64,000 nucleotides of DNA from Halobacillus fulvus (GTDB lineage: Bacteria > Bacillota > Bacilli > Bacillales > Halobacillaceae): positions 1,080,377 through 1,144,376 of the forward strand of contig SCFO01000001.1 of NCBI GenBank assembly GCA_004078665.1. Direction: 5' to 3'. The position numbers and the translations under genes are program-made. A model generated the notes under the pieces. It saw only the letters and a program-made list of their open reading frames with translations, was not told where the DNA came from and made no database searches. Below, piece by piece: positions 7,247 through 15,516 of this stretch (within the stretch, counting starts at the first letter, position 1; each line of letters starts with the position of its first letter).

Positions 7247-8612
7247 TCCATGCTCTCTTTTGTTCATAAAACCAGTAGAATTGGACAGATGAGACAAGGA
7301 TTAAAATCGAAAAGACAATAAAGACATTGCTGTAAACCGAAGTGTCTCCAGAGAAACCGAACACATTGAATGGCTGTGATGGATCAAAAACATCCAATGC
7401 TTTTCCTATCATGGCCCCACTAAGGGCGCCTGAGACGAAGTTCAGCAGGTTAAACACTCCCATTCCAACCCCTGTTTCATGACTTGGTAAAAGATTAGCC
7501 AAAATGTCTGCTGAGGATGCCTGAACGAGCGGGAAGCTCATATAAGCGACAATCACTGTCAGGCTAACAATCCATACCGGTGCACCTACAAGAGTGGATA
7601 GCAACAGGAAACCTGACCCTAAGAGGGCAAGCGCTAAATACAGCACAAAAGTATTGCCCTTCGAGTCTACAAGCCTTCCCCCGAGCTGCCCCATGAAGGC
7701 TGCACTTAGAGCTCCAGGGAAAAGTACAAGACCAATCGCCATCGTTCCAAGCTGATAAGCATCACGAAACATGATCGGGAGCATGAACATCATGCCGAAT
7801 AAACAGACAACGCCTAAAAAGCTTGTGATAATCGTTGTTCTATAACGGACATTTTTGAATAAGTGAGGCGGAATGAAAGGCTCCTCGATTTTCTTCATCC
7901 TCCGTGCATTTAAAGCAAGAAACAGAGCTGCTAAAGCAAACAGCCAAGGAATGCCCAACGTAATCCCGAGAAGACTCGTTGAAATCAAACCTCCTATTAA
8001 AGCCGCTCCAATAAAATCGATATATCCTTCTTTTACCTCTTCATCTGGTAAGTTCGATCTAAGGAAAGGCAGTGTAATAATGATAAGAGCTGACGTAAGA
8101 AACAGATAACGCCAATCTAGAAAGCCAGCAATAAATCCACCCGCTATCGGTCCGATTCCTGAGGCAAATGCCATCACAGAGGAAACGATTCCAAGCACTC
8201 TCCCCCTTGTTTTAGGAAAATACCGAATGGGAGCAAGAAAAACCAACGCCGGAATCATAGCTCCTCCCACTGCTTGTATAATACGTGCTAATAAAACCAT
8301 TGCATAGTTTTGTGCGAAAAACCCGAAAAGGGAACCTGCACAAAAGACTGTCAATCCGAACGTAATCAGTGTACGGTATGGATAGAAATCCGCCAGTTTT
8401 CCGTAAGTGAGTGCGCCTACAGCATAAACCATGATGTAACCTGTCATGACCCAGCTCACTTCTGAAGGCATAAGATTATAAGTATTGGCGATATCAGGAA
8501 CGGCGATATTGAACATCGTTCCATTCATGACAGACATCATGAGAACCGCACATAATGAAATAAGCAAATTCCTCGGGTTCTTCACCGTATCTTCATGCAC
8601 CCGTTCACTCAT
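7227..8612 (-). CDS. MFS transporter, DHA1/DHA2-like drug exporter
   Basis: 461-residue inner-membrane transporter with about 12-14 hydrophobic segments. The signature between segments 2 and 3, GKLADFYPYR, and the exporter motif C region GPIAGGFIAGFLDWRYLF place it among proton-driven drug exporters of the major facilitator superfamily. Start set at the ATG at 8612 (MSERVHEDTV) with AAAGGAGGTC 7 nt upstream; the longer reading from 8675 has no binding site. Divergent from the small flavoprotein at 8755. Substrate unknown. Confidence 0.88.
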   Translation of the reverse strand: MSERVHEDTVKNPRNLLISLCAVLMMSVMNGTMFNIAVPDIANTYNLMPSEVSWVMTGYIMVYAVGALTYGKLADFYPYRTLITFGLTVFCAGSLFGFFAQNYAMVLLARIIQAVGGAMIPALVFLAPIRYFPKTRGRVLGIVSSVMAFASGIGPIAGGFIAGFLDWRYLFLTSALIIITLPFLRSNLPDEEVKEGYIDFIGAALIGGLISTSLLGITLGIPWLFALAALFLALNARRMKKIEEPFIPPHLFKNVRYRTTIITSFLGVVCLFGMMFMLPIMFRDAYQLGTMAIGLVLFPGALSAAFMGQLGGRLVDSKGNTFVLYLALALLGSGFLLLSTLVGAPVWIVSLTVIVAYMSFPLVQASSADILANLLPSHETGVGMGVFNLLNFVSGALSGAMIGKALDVFDPSQPFNVFGFSGDTSVYSNVFIVFSILILVSSVQFYWFYEQKRAWKKNPAS

Positions 8613-8754
8613 CGAATCGACCTCCTTTATTTCGACATCCGAAATAACATTACAAGATTCAATTCTCAAAAGCAATCAATTAGTCTTGTTTTCTATTTTT
8701 CAGAAGATTCGATATACTGAGGATGAATGAAACTATTCAAAGGAGTGAACCTAT

Positions 8755-9315
8755 ATGTATGATATTGCAATCATAGGGGGAGGACCTGCAGGCGCTAGCG
8801 CTGCGGTATTTGCTTCAAAAGCAGGGAAACAAACCATTTTGTTCGATCACGGGAAGAGCATTACAGCAATGGCATGGGTTGAAAATCATTATGGAGTCGA
8901 AGGCATAAAAGGGCCTGATTTGTTACAAAAGGGACAGGAGCAGGCATCAAAATTTGGAACGGATATCAAAAAGGAAGAAGTGTCCTCTATTGATGAATCC
9001 GAGGACCACTATACCATCCATACATCAGAAGGATCCTATGACGCAAAACATGTCGTTTTCGCAACGGGCATGTCTGTGAAAGCCGCTGAGCAATTCGGAC
9101 TCGAAACGATAAAAGGAACAGAGCCACGTGTCGCTAAAATCATCAAGTCTGATAGCGAAGGACGTACATCGAAACGAAACGTCTGGGCAGCCGGTGCTGT
9201 TGCAGGAGTGAGTGTGCATACAATCATTACATCAGGAGACGGGGCTAAAGTAGCCGTCAACGTCATTAGCGAATTAAACGGGGAAAGATATGTCGATCAC
9301 GATGTTTTGAAATAG
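8755..9315 (+). CDS. Short thioredoxin-reductase-like flavoprotein, FAD domain only
   Basis: 186 residues, about 60 percent of a thioredoxin reductase. FAD motif IIGGGPAGASAA (6-17) and the C-terminal VWAAGAVAG (FAD pyrophosphate site) are joined without an NADPH domain, and there is no CxxC redox pair. Related short proteins occur in Bacillaceae as uncharacterised FAD-dependent oxidoreductases. It cannot reduce a disulfide by the usual mechanism, so it may act with a partner or bind flavin only (inference). AAAGGAGTG upstream of the ATG. Confidence 0.8.
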   Translation: MYDIAIIGGGPAGASAAVFASKAGKQTILFDHGKSITAMAWVENHYGVEGIKGPDLLQKGQEQASKFGTDIKKEEVSSIDESEDHYTIHTSEGSYDAKHVVFATGMSVKAAEQFGLETIKGTEPRVAKIIKSDSEGRTSKRNVWAAGAVAGVSVHTIITSGDGAKVAVNVISELNGERYVDHDVLK

Positions 9316-9343
9316 CTGCCATGAACGCCGATCATAATCAAAA

Positions 9344-9385
9344 AGAGGGCCCTCCTATTTTTTAGCGAAGGACTCCTCTCATTTT
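9344..9385. terminator. Imperfect hairpin, probable terminator
   Basis: AGAGGGCCCTCCT pairs imperfectly with AGGACTCCTCT and is followed by ATTTTT on the plus strand, just after the 8755 gene. Confidence 0.5.
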
Positions 9386-9433
9386 TGCACGGCAATCATC
9401 ATTGTTCTCCTATAAAGTCGGCGATTTATCCGG

Positions 9434-9490
9434 TCATTTCAAACGTTTATCCTGAAGATCCAAGGAAATTTCAAAAATGTTCATCACCAT
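9434..9490 (-). CDS. Possible 18-residue peptide
   Basis: Peptide MVMNIFEISLDLQDKRLK preceded by an AAAGGAGGCGAAA binding site that is as good as any in the window. It lies between the corA terminator and the 9344 hairpin. The strong binding site is the only evidence for translation; no family is recognised. Confidence 0.35.
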   Translation of the reverse strand: MVMNIFEISLDLQDKRLK

Positions 9491-9584
9491 TTTCGCCTCC
9501 TTTTTTTATCTTATCTTCAGTTTAAACGGATCACGCATTTTCCATAACGGTCCCTCGAGGTAAATCTACTCCGACCGAAGACCG

Positions 9585-9629
9585 AAAAAACTCGCTTCCC
9601 CACCATTTCGGTCGGAAAGCGAGTTTTCT
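9585..9629. terminator. Terminator of corA
   Basis: AAACTCGCTT / AAGCGAGTTTT stem with T-runs in both directions, directly after the corA stop. Confidence 0.8.
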
Positions 9630-9634
9630 AATTT

Positions 9635-10585
9635 TCAATCAAACCATCCCTTGCGTTTGAACCAGCCGTACATGACCACGGCAATCGAAATCATGATGAC
9701 CCATACCGCAAAATAACCAAAATCCCAGCTCAGTTCCGGCATCACTTGAAAGTTCATTCCGTAAATTCCAACGATGAAGGTCAGCGGCATGAAAATTACA
9801 GAGATGACCGTGAGAATCTGCATCGTCCGGTTCGTCTGATGAGAGTTCAGCGATAAATAACTATCTCGTATATCTTGCGTCATTTCTCTATTTGAAGCGA
9901 TCATATCTGCAACTTTGATTAAATGATCATGAATATCCGCAAAATATTCTCTCCGTTCCCTCACCCCTTCTAAGTGATGCGTATTTAAGATCCTATATAA
10001 AAGATCCCGCATTGGGTGAACCGTCTGGCGCATCGTCAATAGTTCAGCACGGCGGTCGAATAGTTCATCGAGAAGCTTCTCCATCGTCAAATTCTTTGTG
10101 TTATCTTCCAATTCATTGATATGATCCTCAATTCTATATACGATTGGAAAGTAGTTGTCGACGACTTTATCCAACACCTCATGGAAAATGAAGTACTCAT
10201 CCAACGTTTCTTTATGACGATTTCGCCTCAACGTCCTCCTAGCACCCTCCATCGCAAGTGAAGGTTTCTTGTGAAATGTGACAATCGCACATTCATTCAG
10301 AAAAATGTTGATCTCTTCTCTTTCCAGTGTTTTAGGATTGATCGAATGAATGACGATAAAAAAGTGCTCATCATAATAATCAAGCTTTGGACGTTGAAGT
10401 TCCTGCAAACAGTCTTCAATCGCTAATGGGTGGAAATGAAAATAACGATCCAATTCTTTCACTTCTTCTTCTGTAGGGCTTTCAAAATCGACCCAATACC
10501 AGTCCCAGTCCATTTCGGACAGTTCATTCAGCGTCAAATCCTCCTGTAATCCATCAACTTTCGAAAAAGCAGACACATGAATCAT
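9635..10585 (-). CDS. corA: Magnesium/cobalt transporter CorA
   Basis: 316-residue pentameric channel for Mg2+ (also Co2+ or Ni2+). A long acidic and basic cytoplasmic domain with coiled-coil helices (about residues 140-250) is followed by two C-terminal membrane helices. The family signature YGMN follows the first helix in VGIYGMNFQVMPEL, the loop that forms the selectivity filter. Length is standard. No magnesium riboswitch is visible in the short upstream region, which is shared with the divergent acetyltransferase gene. Confidence 0.95.
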   Translation of the reverse strand: MIHVSAFSKVDGLQEDLTLNELSEMDWDWYWVDFESPTEEEVKELDRYFHFHPLAIEDCLQELQRPKLDYYDEHFFIVIHSINPKTLEREEINIFLNECAIVTFHKKPSLAMEGARRTLRRNRHKETLDEYFIFHEVLDKVVDNYFPIVYRIEDHINELEDNTKNLTMEKLLDELFDRRAELLTMRQTVHPMRDLLYRILNTHHLEGVRERREYFADIHDHLIKVADMIASNREMTQDIRDSYLSLNSHQTNRTMQILTVISVIFMPLTFIVGIYGMNFQVMPELSWDFGYFAVWVIMISIAVVMYGWFKRKGWFD

Positions 10586-10705
10586 ACTATCATCCCTTTA
10601 CTATGTATCTTCCTTTTTTTTACCCTACTCTTGCAATCTAAAACACGAATCCACCTCTTCCTGTGGTACGATGAAATCAACCAACCCAATAGAAGGAGAC
10701 CTATC

Positions 10706-11305
10706 ATGTGGAAAGTCAACCATCATCGAGATACGACCATCAAAGGTCAAAACGTTTTGCTACGCTCCATTACCGACAGGGACATACCTGTGTTGTATTC
10801 GTTGATTTATCAAGGGGACGAGCCTGAATGGAAAAAATGGGACGCCCCCTTCTATCCGCTTGAACCTCACACACTCGATAGCTATCGCAGCCACGAAAAG
10901 GCACGCCGGGACCGGCTGATGAAAGGGGAACCTGATTCGCGCCTGATCATCGAGACTAACCAGACCATTATTGGAACGGTTACGTATTACTGGGAATATA
11001 AGCCTTCTCTCTGGCTTGAAGTCGGAATCGGTATTTATGACCCTGATTTTTGGAACGGCGGATACGGATCTGAAGCCTTATCGCTTTGGATCGACCACTT
11101 ATTTACGGAACTTCCGCTAGCACGGATCGGATTAACCACATGGTCCGGAAACGAGCGGATGATGCACGTCGGACAAAAACTTGGCATGAAGCTGGAAGGA
11201 AGGATGAGAAAGGTTTGCATCTACAACGGGGAGTATTATGACTCTATCCGTTTAGGGATCTTAAGAGAAGAATGGAAGGAAAGAAAAAAACCACAGGGAA
11301 TTTGA
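10706..11305 (+). CDS. GNAT-family N-acetyltransferase
   Basis: 199-residue acetyltransferase of the RimJ/RimL type: NVLLRSITDRDIP at the N terminus, the acetyl-CoA loop near GIYDPDFWNGGYGSEAL, and IGLTTWSGNERMMHVGQKLGM in two parts (IGLTTWSGNERM and VGQKLGM) at the C-terminal half. Such enzymes acetylate protein N termini, polyamines or small molecules; no substrate can be assigned. Start taken at 10706 (MWKVNHH) where GAAGGAGACC lies 7 nt upstream. Confidence 0.85.
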   Translation: MWKVNHHRDTTIKGQNVLLRSITDRDIPVLYSLIYQGDEPEWKKWDAPFYPLEPHTLDSYRSHEKARRDRLMKGEPDSRLIIETNQTIIGTVTYYWEYKPSLWLEVGIGIYDPDFWNGGYGSEALSLWIDHLFTELPLARIGLTTWSGNERMMHVGQKLGMKLEGRMRKVCIYNGEYYDSIRLGILREEWKERKKPQGI

Positions 11306-11320
11306 TCCCTGTGGTTTTTA
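11286..11320. terminator. Bidirectional terminator
   Basis: AAAACCACAGGGA / TCCCTGTGGTTTTT stem between the converging acetyltransferase and ppaC genes. Confidence 0.85.
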
Positions 11321-11322
11321 GG

Positions 11323-12249
11323 TTACGCAAAACGCTGATTTAATGGTGGCACGATTTGCTTCTTACGTGAAACAACACCCTCAAGCACCGCTTGGTTTCC
11401 GTCAAGCTCCACTTCAAAGGCATCGGCTACAGCGGCCGTTTCATTCCCCACCGCAACGACGGTTGAGTTGTTTTCTAAGATATCCGTTACGACGAGAAGG
11501 AAAAGGTCCAGTCCTTTTTCGGAAACGGTTTGATCGATCGCTTTCTCCAATTCTTCTTTACGGGAAAGCACATCGTTCGTATCCACAGTATTCACCTGAG
11601 CGATTTCCACCTTTTTGTCTCCCATGTCGAACTCTTTTGCATCAAGTGAAATCAATTCATCAGCTGTTTTGTCGCTGATGTCCGCACCAGCCTTCAGCAT
11701 TTCAAGCCCGTATTCTTCCGCATTCACTCCAGCAATTTCTGCTAGCTCATTCGCTGCCTGCACATCTTCTTCTGTACATGTTGGAGATTTGAATAACAGG
11801 GAGTCGGAAATGATCGCCGATAGCATCAGTCCAGCCATCTCCTTCGGCACCTCTACTCCTTTTTCTTTATAAAGCTTCAAAAGGATCGTCGCTGTGCATC
11901 CGACTGGCTCCGCGCGGTAGTAAAGAGGGCCTTTTGTTTCGAAGTTCGCGATTCGGTGGTGGTCGATGACTTCTGTCACCTGCACCTGATCGATATCGTC
12001 CACACTTTGCTGGCGCTCGTTATGATCGACAAGGATGACTTGCTCCACTTCATCTGCAACGCTCTTTACAAGACGTGGGGCCTCTACTTGGAACTGATCG
12101 AGCGCATATTGCGTTTCACCGTTCACTTCTCCAAGACGGACAGGCTCAGCCTCTTCTCCGACAGCATTTTTTAAATGAGAATACACGATCGCTGATGTAA
12201 TCGTGTCTGTATCAGGATTTTTATGACCAAAGATTAAAACATTACTCAC
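11323..12249 (-). CDS. ppaC: Manganese-dependent inorganic pyrophosphatase
   Basis: 308-residue family II pyrophosphatase, which hydrolyses pyrophosphate from biosynthetic reactions. DHH-family metal ligands are visible: GHKNPDTDT (His9, Asp13, Asp15), LVDHNERQ, and VIDHHR. The C-terminal DHHA2 domain ends in [10 protein letters not shown], whose Ser-Arg-Lys binds the substrate phosphate. Length matches B. subtilis PpaC (309). It stands alone between terminators. Confidence 0.95.
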   Translation of the reverse strand: MSNVLIFGHKNPDTDTITSAIVYSHLKNAVGEEAEPVRLGEVNGETQYALDQFQVEAPRLVKSVADEVEQVILVDHNERQQSVDDIDQVQVTEVIDHHRIANFETKGPLYYRAEPVGCTATILLKLYKEKGVEVPKEMAGLMLSAIISDSLLFKSPTCTEEDVQAANELAEIAGVNAEEYGLEMLKAGADISDKTADELISLDAKEFDMGDKKVEIAQVNTVDTNDVLSRKEELEKAIDQTVSEKGLDLFLLVVTDILENNSTVVAVGNETAAVADAFEVELDGNQAVLEGVVSRKKQIVPPLNQRFA

Positions 12250-12304
12250 ATTAATCTTCCTTTCTATAAAGTATGTAGCGTTCTATCAACCTTTTCAGAC
12301 ACGA

Positions 12305-12730
12305 TTATAAGCGATTTGAGCGAATTCGTCCATTCTCACTAGGATAAAGTTGTTTTTTCAAACTTATACTTAGCAAGTACCCAACAATGATCTGGGAAGC
12401 TACAGAAACGGACGGATTCGTCACAATGCTTGCAGGAAGATAAGAAGGAACAGGAATCAGAATTGGAAAACACAGCAAATATAAGAAGGCAATAGACTGA
12501 AGGACCTTCTTTTTTTGCCAGTACCAGCTCCCCGGCTTCCGTTTTTCCTTCAACCAATGTGGAAAGGCGATCAAAAAACCTAGCGGAATGTAAAGAACCT
12601 GACTCGTCCATATATAAAAAGTGAACGTTCCTGATCTTTGTCCAACATCCATCAGCAAAGATTCCATCGTGGAAGCAAAATAAAAGTAAAAAAAGAAGAC
12701 CAATACCTGAATGATGCTCCTCATTTTCAT
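12305..12730 (-). CDS. Small integral membrane protein of unknown function
   Basis: 141 residues with about four hydrophobic segments (roughly residues 5-22, 37-60, 75-95, 100-125) and a basic C terminus. I do not recognise the family. GAGGGAG lies 4 nt before the ATG at 12730 and 10 nt before the ATG at 12724, so either could start it. An overlapping reading frame on the same strand (12339-12734) is less likely because it has no membrane pattern and its ATG abuts the binding site. Confidence 0.6.
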   Translation of the reverse strand: MKMRSIIQVLVFFFYFYFASTMESLLMDVGQRSGTFTFYIWTSQVLYIPLGFLIAFPHWLKEKRKPGSWYWQKKKVLQSIAFLYLLCFPILIPVPSYLPASIVTNPSVSVASQIIVGYLLSISLKKQLYPSENGRIRSNRL

Positions 12731-12817
12731 TCATCTCCCTCTTCTTCCAACAATTTTTCAGAAATTTCTTATAGCAGTAAGATATGCGTCATATAAGGAA
12801 AAATGCAGGATCTTATG

Positions 12818-12843
12818 GTTTAAATATTCTGAAAAAAGGGTAT
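12818..12843 (+). promoter_or_regulatory. Sigma-B-like promoter upstream of glnA
   Basis: GTTTAA (12818-12823), 14-nt spacer, GGGTAT (12838-12843): a full match to the sigma-B consensus. Transcripts would have a leader of about 110 nt and read through the sigma-A/GlnR site below. Confidence 0.65.
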
Positions 12844-12859
12844 TTTTTAAAGAATATAT

Positions 12860-12897
12860 TTGAGAAATAGCTACAACTTATGTTAGAATTCCTTACA
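12860..12897 (+). promoter_or_regulatory. Sigma-A promoter with overlapping GlnR/TnrA box for glnA
   Basis: TTGAGA (12860-12865), 18-nt spacer, TAGAAT (12884-12889) form a sigma-A promoter. Over the -10 element lies TGTTAGAATTCCTTACA (12881-12897), a perfect fit to the GlnR/TnrA consensus TGTNA-N7-TNACA. The palindrome extends outwards as CTTATG / CATAAG. Overlap with the -10 element implies repression when nitrogen is plentiful. Confidence 0.75.
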
Positions 12898-12961
12898 TAA
12901 GTTATTTCATTGTGGTTTTACACATCATAATGAATAAAAAACTGTAAAGAGAGGGTAATGT

Positions 12962-14272
12962 ATGACTTACACAAAAGAAGCAATCAAACAGGAAGTAAAA
13001 GAAAATAACGTAGAATTCATTCTACTGGAATTCACCGACATGCTTGGGGATACGAAGAATGTCGAATTACCAGTGGATGAGCTAGACATGATCTTAAACA
13101 ACGAAGCTATGTTCGATAGTTCTTCCATCTCAGGCTTCTCCGACATCCAGGAAAGTGATATGTACCTCTTCCCGGACTTGGACACGTTCCTTCTCCTGCC
13201 GGAAATGGTCGATGAGGACCGAAGCGCTCGATTCATCTGTGATATTCATAAGCCAGATGGCACCCCATTTGAAGGTGACCCTCGTTACATTTTGAAGCGC
13301 GCTATGGCTGAAGCGGAAGAAATGGGATACACCGTTAATGTCGGTCCTGAACCTGAATTCTTCCTGTTCAAATTGAACGAAGACGGTTACCCGATCCGTA
13401 AAATGAATGACCGTGCGGGATATTTCGATTCCTCCCCGATGGACAAAGGTGATAAAGTACGCCGTGACATCGTCCGCACCCTTAAGAAATATGGTTTTGA
13501 AATGGAAGCTTCCCACCACGAAGTGGCAATGGGACAGCACGAGATTAACTTCCGTTTCGATAACATGCTGAAGACTGCCGACAACATTCAAACGTTCAAG
13601 AATGTTGTAAAAGATATTGCCACTAACCACAATTTTCACGCAACCTTCATGCCGAAACCAGTAGCTGGTGAAAATGGTTCCGGTATGCACTGTCACCTTT
13701 CTCTATTTAAAGATGGCAGCAGTGCGTTTTACGATGAGGATGCAAAAGACGGTGTTTCTAAGACGATGAAGCACTTTATCGCTGGTATCCTTCATCATGC
13801 AAGCGGAATTGCAGCGATCACTAACCCGAATGTTAACTCGTACAAGCGTCTTGTACCAGGTTATGAAGCGCCTGTAAGTGTTGCGTGGTCTCACTCTAAC
13901 CGTAGTTGTATGATCCGCGTACCGACAACACGTGGTCAGGGAACACGATTTGAAGTCCGTAACCCGGACCCAACGGCGAACCCTTATTTAACACTAGCTG
14001 TATTGATCCAGGCTGGTCTTGAAGGTATTCGCAATGATCTGGACGCTGGAGATGCAGAGACGCGTAACCTTTACGAAGTAGAAGATGACAGTGTTCCAAC
14101 ACTGCCGACAAACCTGAAGGAAGCGATTCGCTCTCTAAGAAAAGACGAAGTTCTTCTGAAAGCGCTAGGAGAGCATACGTCCCAGCAATATATTGATTAT
14201 AAGATGAAAGAATGGACAGAATACTCCCTAATTGTCAGTCAGTGGGAAATCGACAAATATATGAACAAGTAA
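12962..14272 (+). CDS. glnA: Glutamine synthetase, type I, stand-alone copy
   Basis: Makes glutamine from glutamate and ammonia with ATP; assembles as a dodecamer. 436 residues, slightly shorter than the 444 of B. subtilis GlnA. Catalytic signatures: PEPEFFLF, the ATP region GENGSGMHCHLS, and NPNVNSYKRLVPGYEAPV containing the flap Glu. Unlike the usual glnRA operon there is no glnR next to it. Where B. subtilis GlnA has Val61-Arg62 (Arg62 is needed for glutamine feedback inhibition and GlnR control) this protein has Ser60-Asp61, and GSS becomes SSS nearby. In Halobacillus halophilus a second gene, glnA2, is salt-induced for osmolyte production; this could be its counterpart (inference). Confidence 0.93.
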   Translation: MTYTKEAIKQEVKENNVEFILLEFTDMLGDTKNVELPVDELDMILNNEAMFDSSSISGFSDIQESDMYLFPDLDTFLLLPEMVDEDRSARFICDIHKPDGTPFEGDPRYILKRAMAEAEEMGYTVNVGPEPEFFLFKLNEDGYPIRKMNDRAGYFDSSPMDKGDKVRRDIVRTLKKYGFEMEASHHEVAMGQHEINFRFDNMLKTADNIQTFKNVVKDIATNHNFHATFMPKPVAGENGSGMHCHLSLFKDGSSAFYDEDAKDGVSKTMKHFIAGILHHASGIAAITNPNVNSYKRLVPGYEAPVSVAWSHSNRSCMIRVPTTRGQGTRFEVRNPDPTANPYLTLAVLIQAGLEGIRNDLDAGDAETRNLYEVEDDSVPTLPTNLKEAIRSLRKDEVLLKALGEHTSQQYIDYKMKEWTEYSLIVSQWEIDKYMNK

Positions 14273-14282
14273 AAGGAATACA

Positions 14283-14317
14283 AAAAGAGCGGCGCCTTAG
14301 GGCCCGCTCTTTTTCTT
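14283..14317. terminator. Terminator between glnA and rsgA
   Basis: AAAGAGCGG / CCGCTCTTTTT stem directly after glnA, reaching the rsgA stop codon. Confidence 0.8.
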
Positions 14318-15348
14318 TACGACATCTTTTTCTTATTCGGCCCATGAAGCATCCGATTTGTTTTATGCTGACCGTATTTTTCTTTCCATTCAAGACGAAC
14401 CAGTTCCCGCTTGAGCTTATTGTAGTTTTTCAAACGGGCCTCATCAATCTCTCCATCCTTGATGGCTTTTTGAACGGCACATCCCGGCTCCTGATCATGC
14501 TGACAATCCCTGAATTTACACTGTTCTTTCAAGCTCTCAATTTCAGAAAAGGTCTCATTGACAGAGTCAGCATCACCCCACAACTGCAATTCCCTCATGC
14601 CTGGCGTATCAATGACATATCCTCCATCCGGAAGAGGGAATAACTCTCTATGTGTCGTCGTGTGCCGACCACGATCGTCCTTTTCTCGAACCTGTTTCGT
14701 TTCCTGAATACTAGTTTGCAGAAGCCGGTTGATCAACGTTGATTTTCCGACACCTGATGAGCCGATCAGAGAAACGGTCTCGCCTTCTGAAATTTCTTCC
14801 CGAAGATCCGAAACCCCTTCCCCAGTCAAATTATTAATGGCATACACCGACACACCTGGTGCAATCGATTCAATCAGCAGACACTTCGCTTCCACATCGT
14901 CGCACAAGTCACTCTTCGTGCAAACAATCACCGGCCGTGCTCCGCTTTCATAAACCTGCTGAATATAACGTTCCAAACGCCGGAGATTGAACTCTTTCGT
15001 AAGAGCCGTTACAACAAAAACGATATCCACATTTGCCGCCATGATTTGCTCTTCTGTCGTATTACCGGCTTTCTTTCGTGACAGGATCGACTTCCTGTTA
15101 AGGATTCTCCTGATGATCGCTTTCCCCTTCTGTTCCAAAGGTTCATACACGATCCAGTCTCCTACCGCAGGAAAGTTTCTAGTCTCTTTTGCTTCATAAT
15201 AAAAACTGCCTGGGAGCCTTGCTTCCAACATTTCAGACGACACTGTTGTCAGCCTGTAAATCCCGTGAGTGCCTGAACAAACTCGCCCGACCTTTTCCCC
15301 ATCGGTTACTTGTTCAGCAAAAAAACTACTCATTTGTTTGTCTTTCAT
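14317..15348 (-). CDS. rsgA: Ribosome small subunit-dependent GTPase A
   Basis: Circularly permuted GTPase that checks maturation of the 30S subunit. Order seen: OB-like domain, G4 (TKSD), G1 (GSSGVGKS), G3 (DTPG), then the zinc motif CKFRDCQHDQEPGC. 343 residues from the ATG at 15348, nearer to E. coli RsgA (350) than to the 298-residue B. subtilis YloQ, and not beside prpC-prkC as yloQ is, so it may be a second paralogue. I chose ATG 15348 because AGGAGGA lies 9-10 nt upstream; an in-frame ATG further up would read through a structured leader. Confidence 0.9.
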   Translation of the reverse strand: MKDKQMSSFFAEQVTDGEKVGRVCSGTHGIYRLTTVSSEMLEARLPGSFYYEAKETRNFPAVGDWIVYEPLEQKGKAIIRRILNRKSILSRKKAGNTTEEQIMAANVDIVFVVTALTKEFNLRRLERYIQQVYESGARPVIVCTKSDLCDDVEAKCLLIESIAPGVSVYAINNLTGEGVSDLREEISEGETVSLIGSSGVGKSTLINRLLQTSIQETKQVREKDDRGRHTTTHRELFPLPDGGYVIDTPGMRELQLWGDADSVNETFSEIESLKEQCKFRDCQHDQEPGCAVQKAIKDGEIDEARLKNYNKLKRELVRLEWKEKYGQHKTNRMLHGPNKKKMS

Positions 15349-15354
15349 CCGTAC

Positions 15355-15400
15355 GATTCCTCCTGAATTTAGGAGGACATTAAGAGATGATGTGTCCTCC
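15355..15400 (-). promoter_or_regulatory. rsgA leader with two mutually exclusive hairpins
   Basis: In the transcript GGAGGACA (15400-15393) can pair with UGUCCUCC (15379-15372), 8 bp. Alternatively UCCUCCU (15377-15371) pairs with AGGAGGA (15364-15358), the Shine-Dalgarno sequence of rsgA, 7 bp with a 6-nt loop. The two stems share bases, so only one can form; the second would hide the binding site. Confidence 0.55.
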
Positions 15401-15516
15401 ATTGATTTGTGATTTAGTATAGTTGAATTTGATCATAAGGTTTGCCATAACACATCAACTCCTAACGTTTTCATTAGGTTCATTATATCAAAGATTTCCA
15501 GATTAGAACGATTTTT

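Noticed and set aside
12339-12734. 131-residue reading frame overlapping the small membrane protein gene on the same strand
   Set aside because: Its ATG abuts the binding site, it has no coherent hydrophobic or domain pattern, and the overlapping frame gives a clean four-helix membrane protein.
12911-12926. TGTGGTTTTACACA as a second GlnR/TnrA site before glnA
   Set aside because: The spacing between the half-sites does not fit TGTNA-N7-TNACA.
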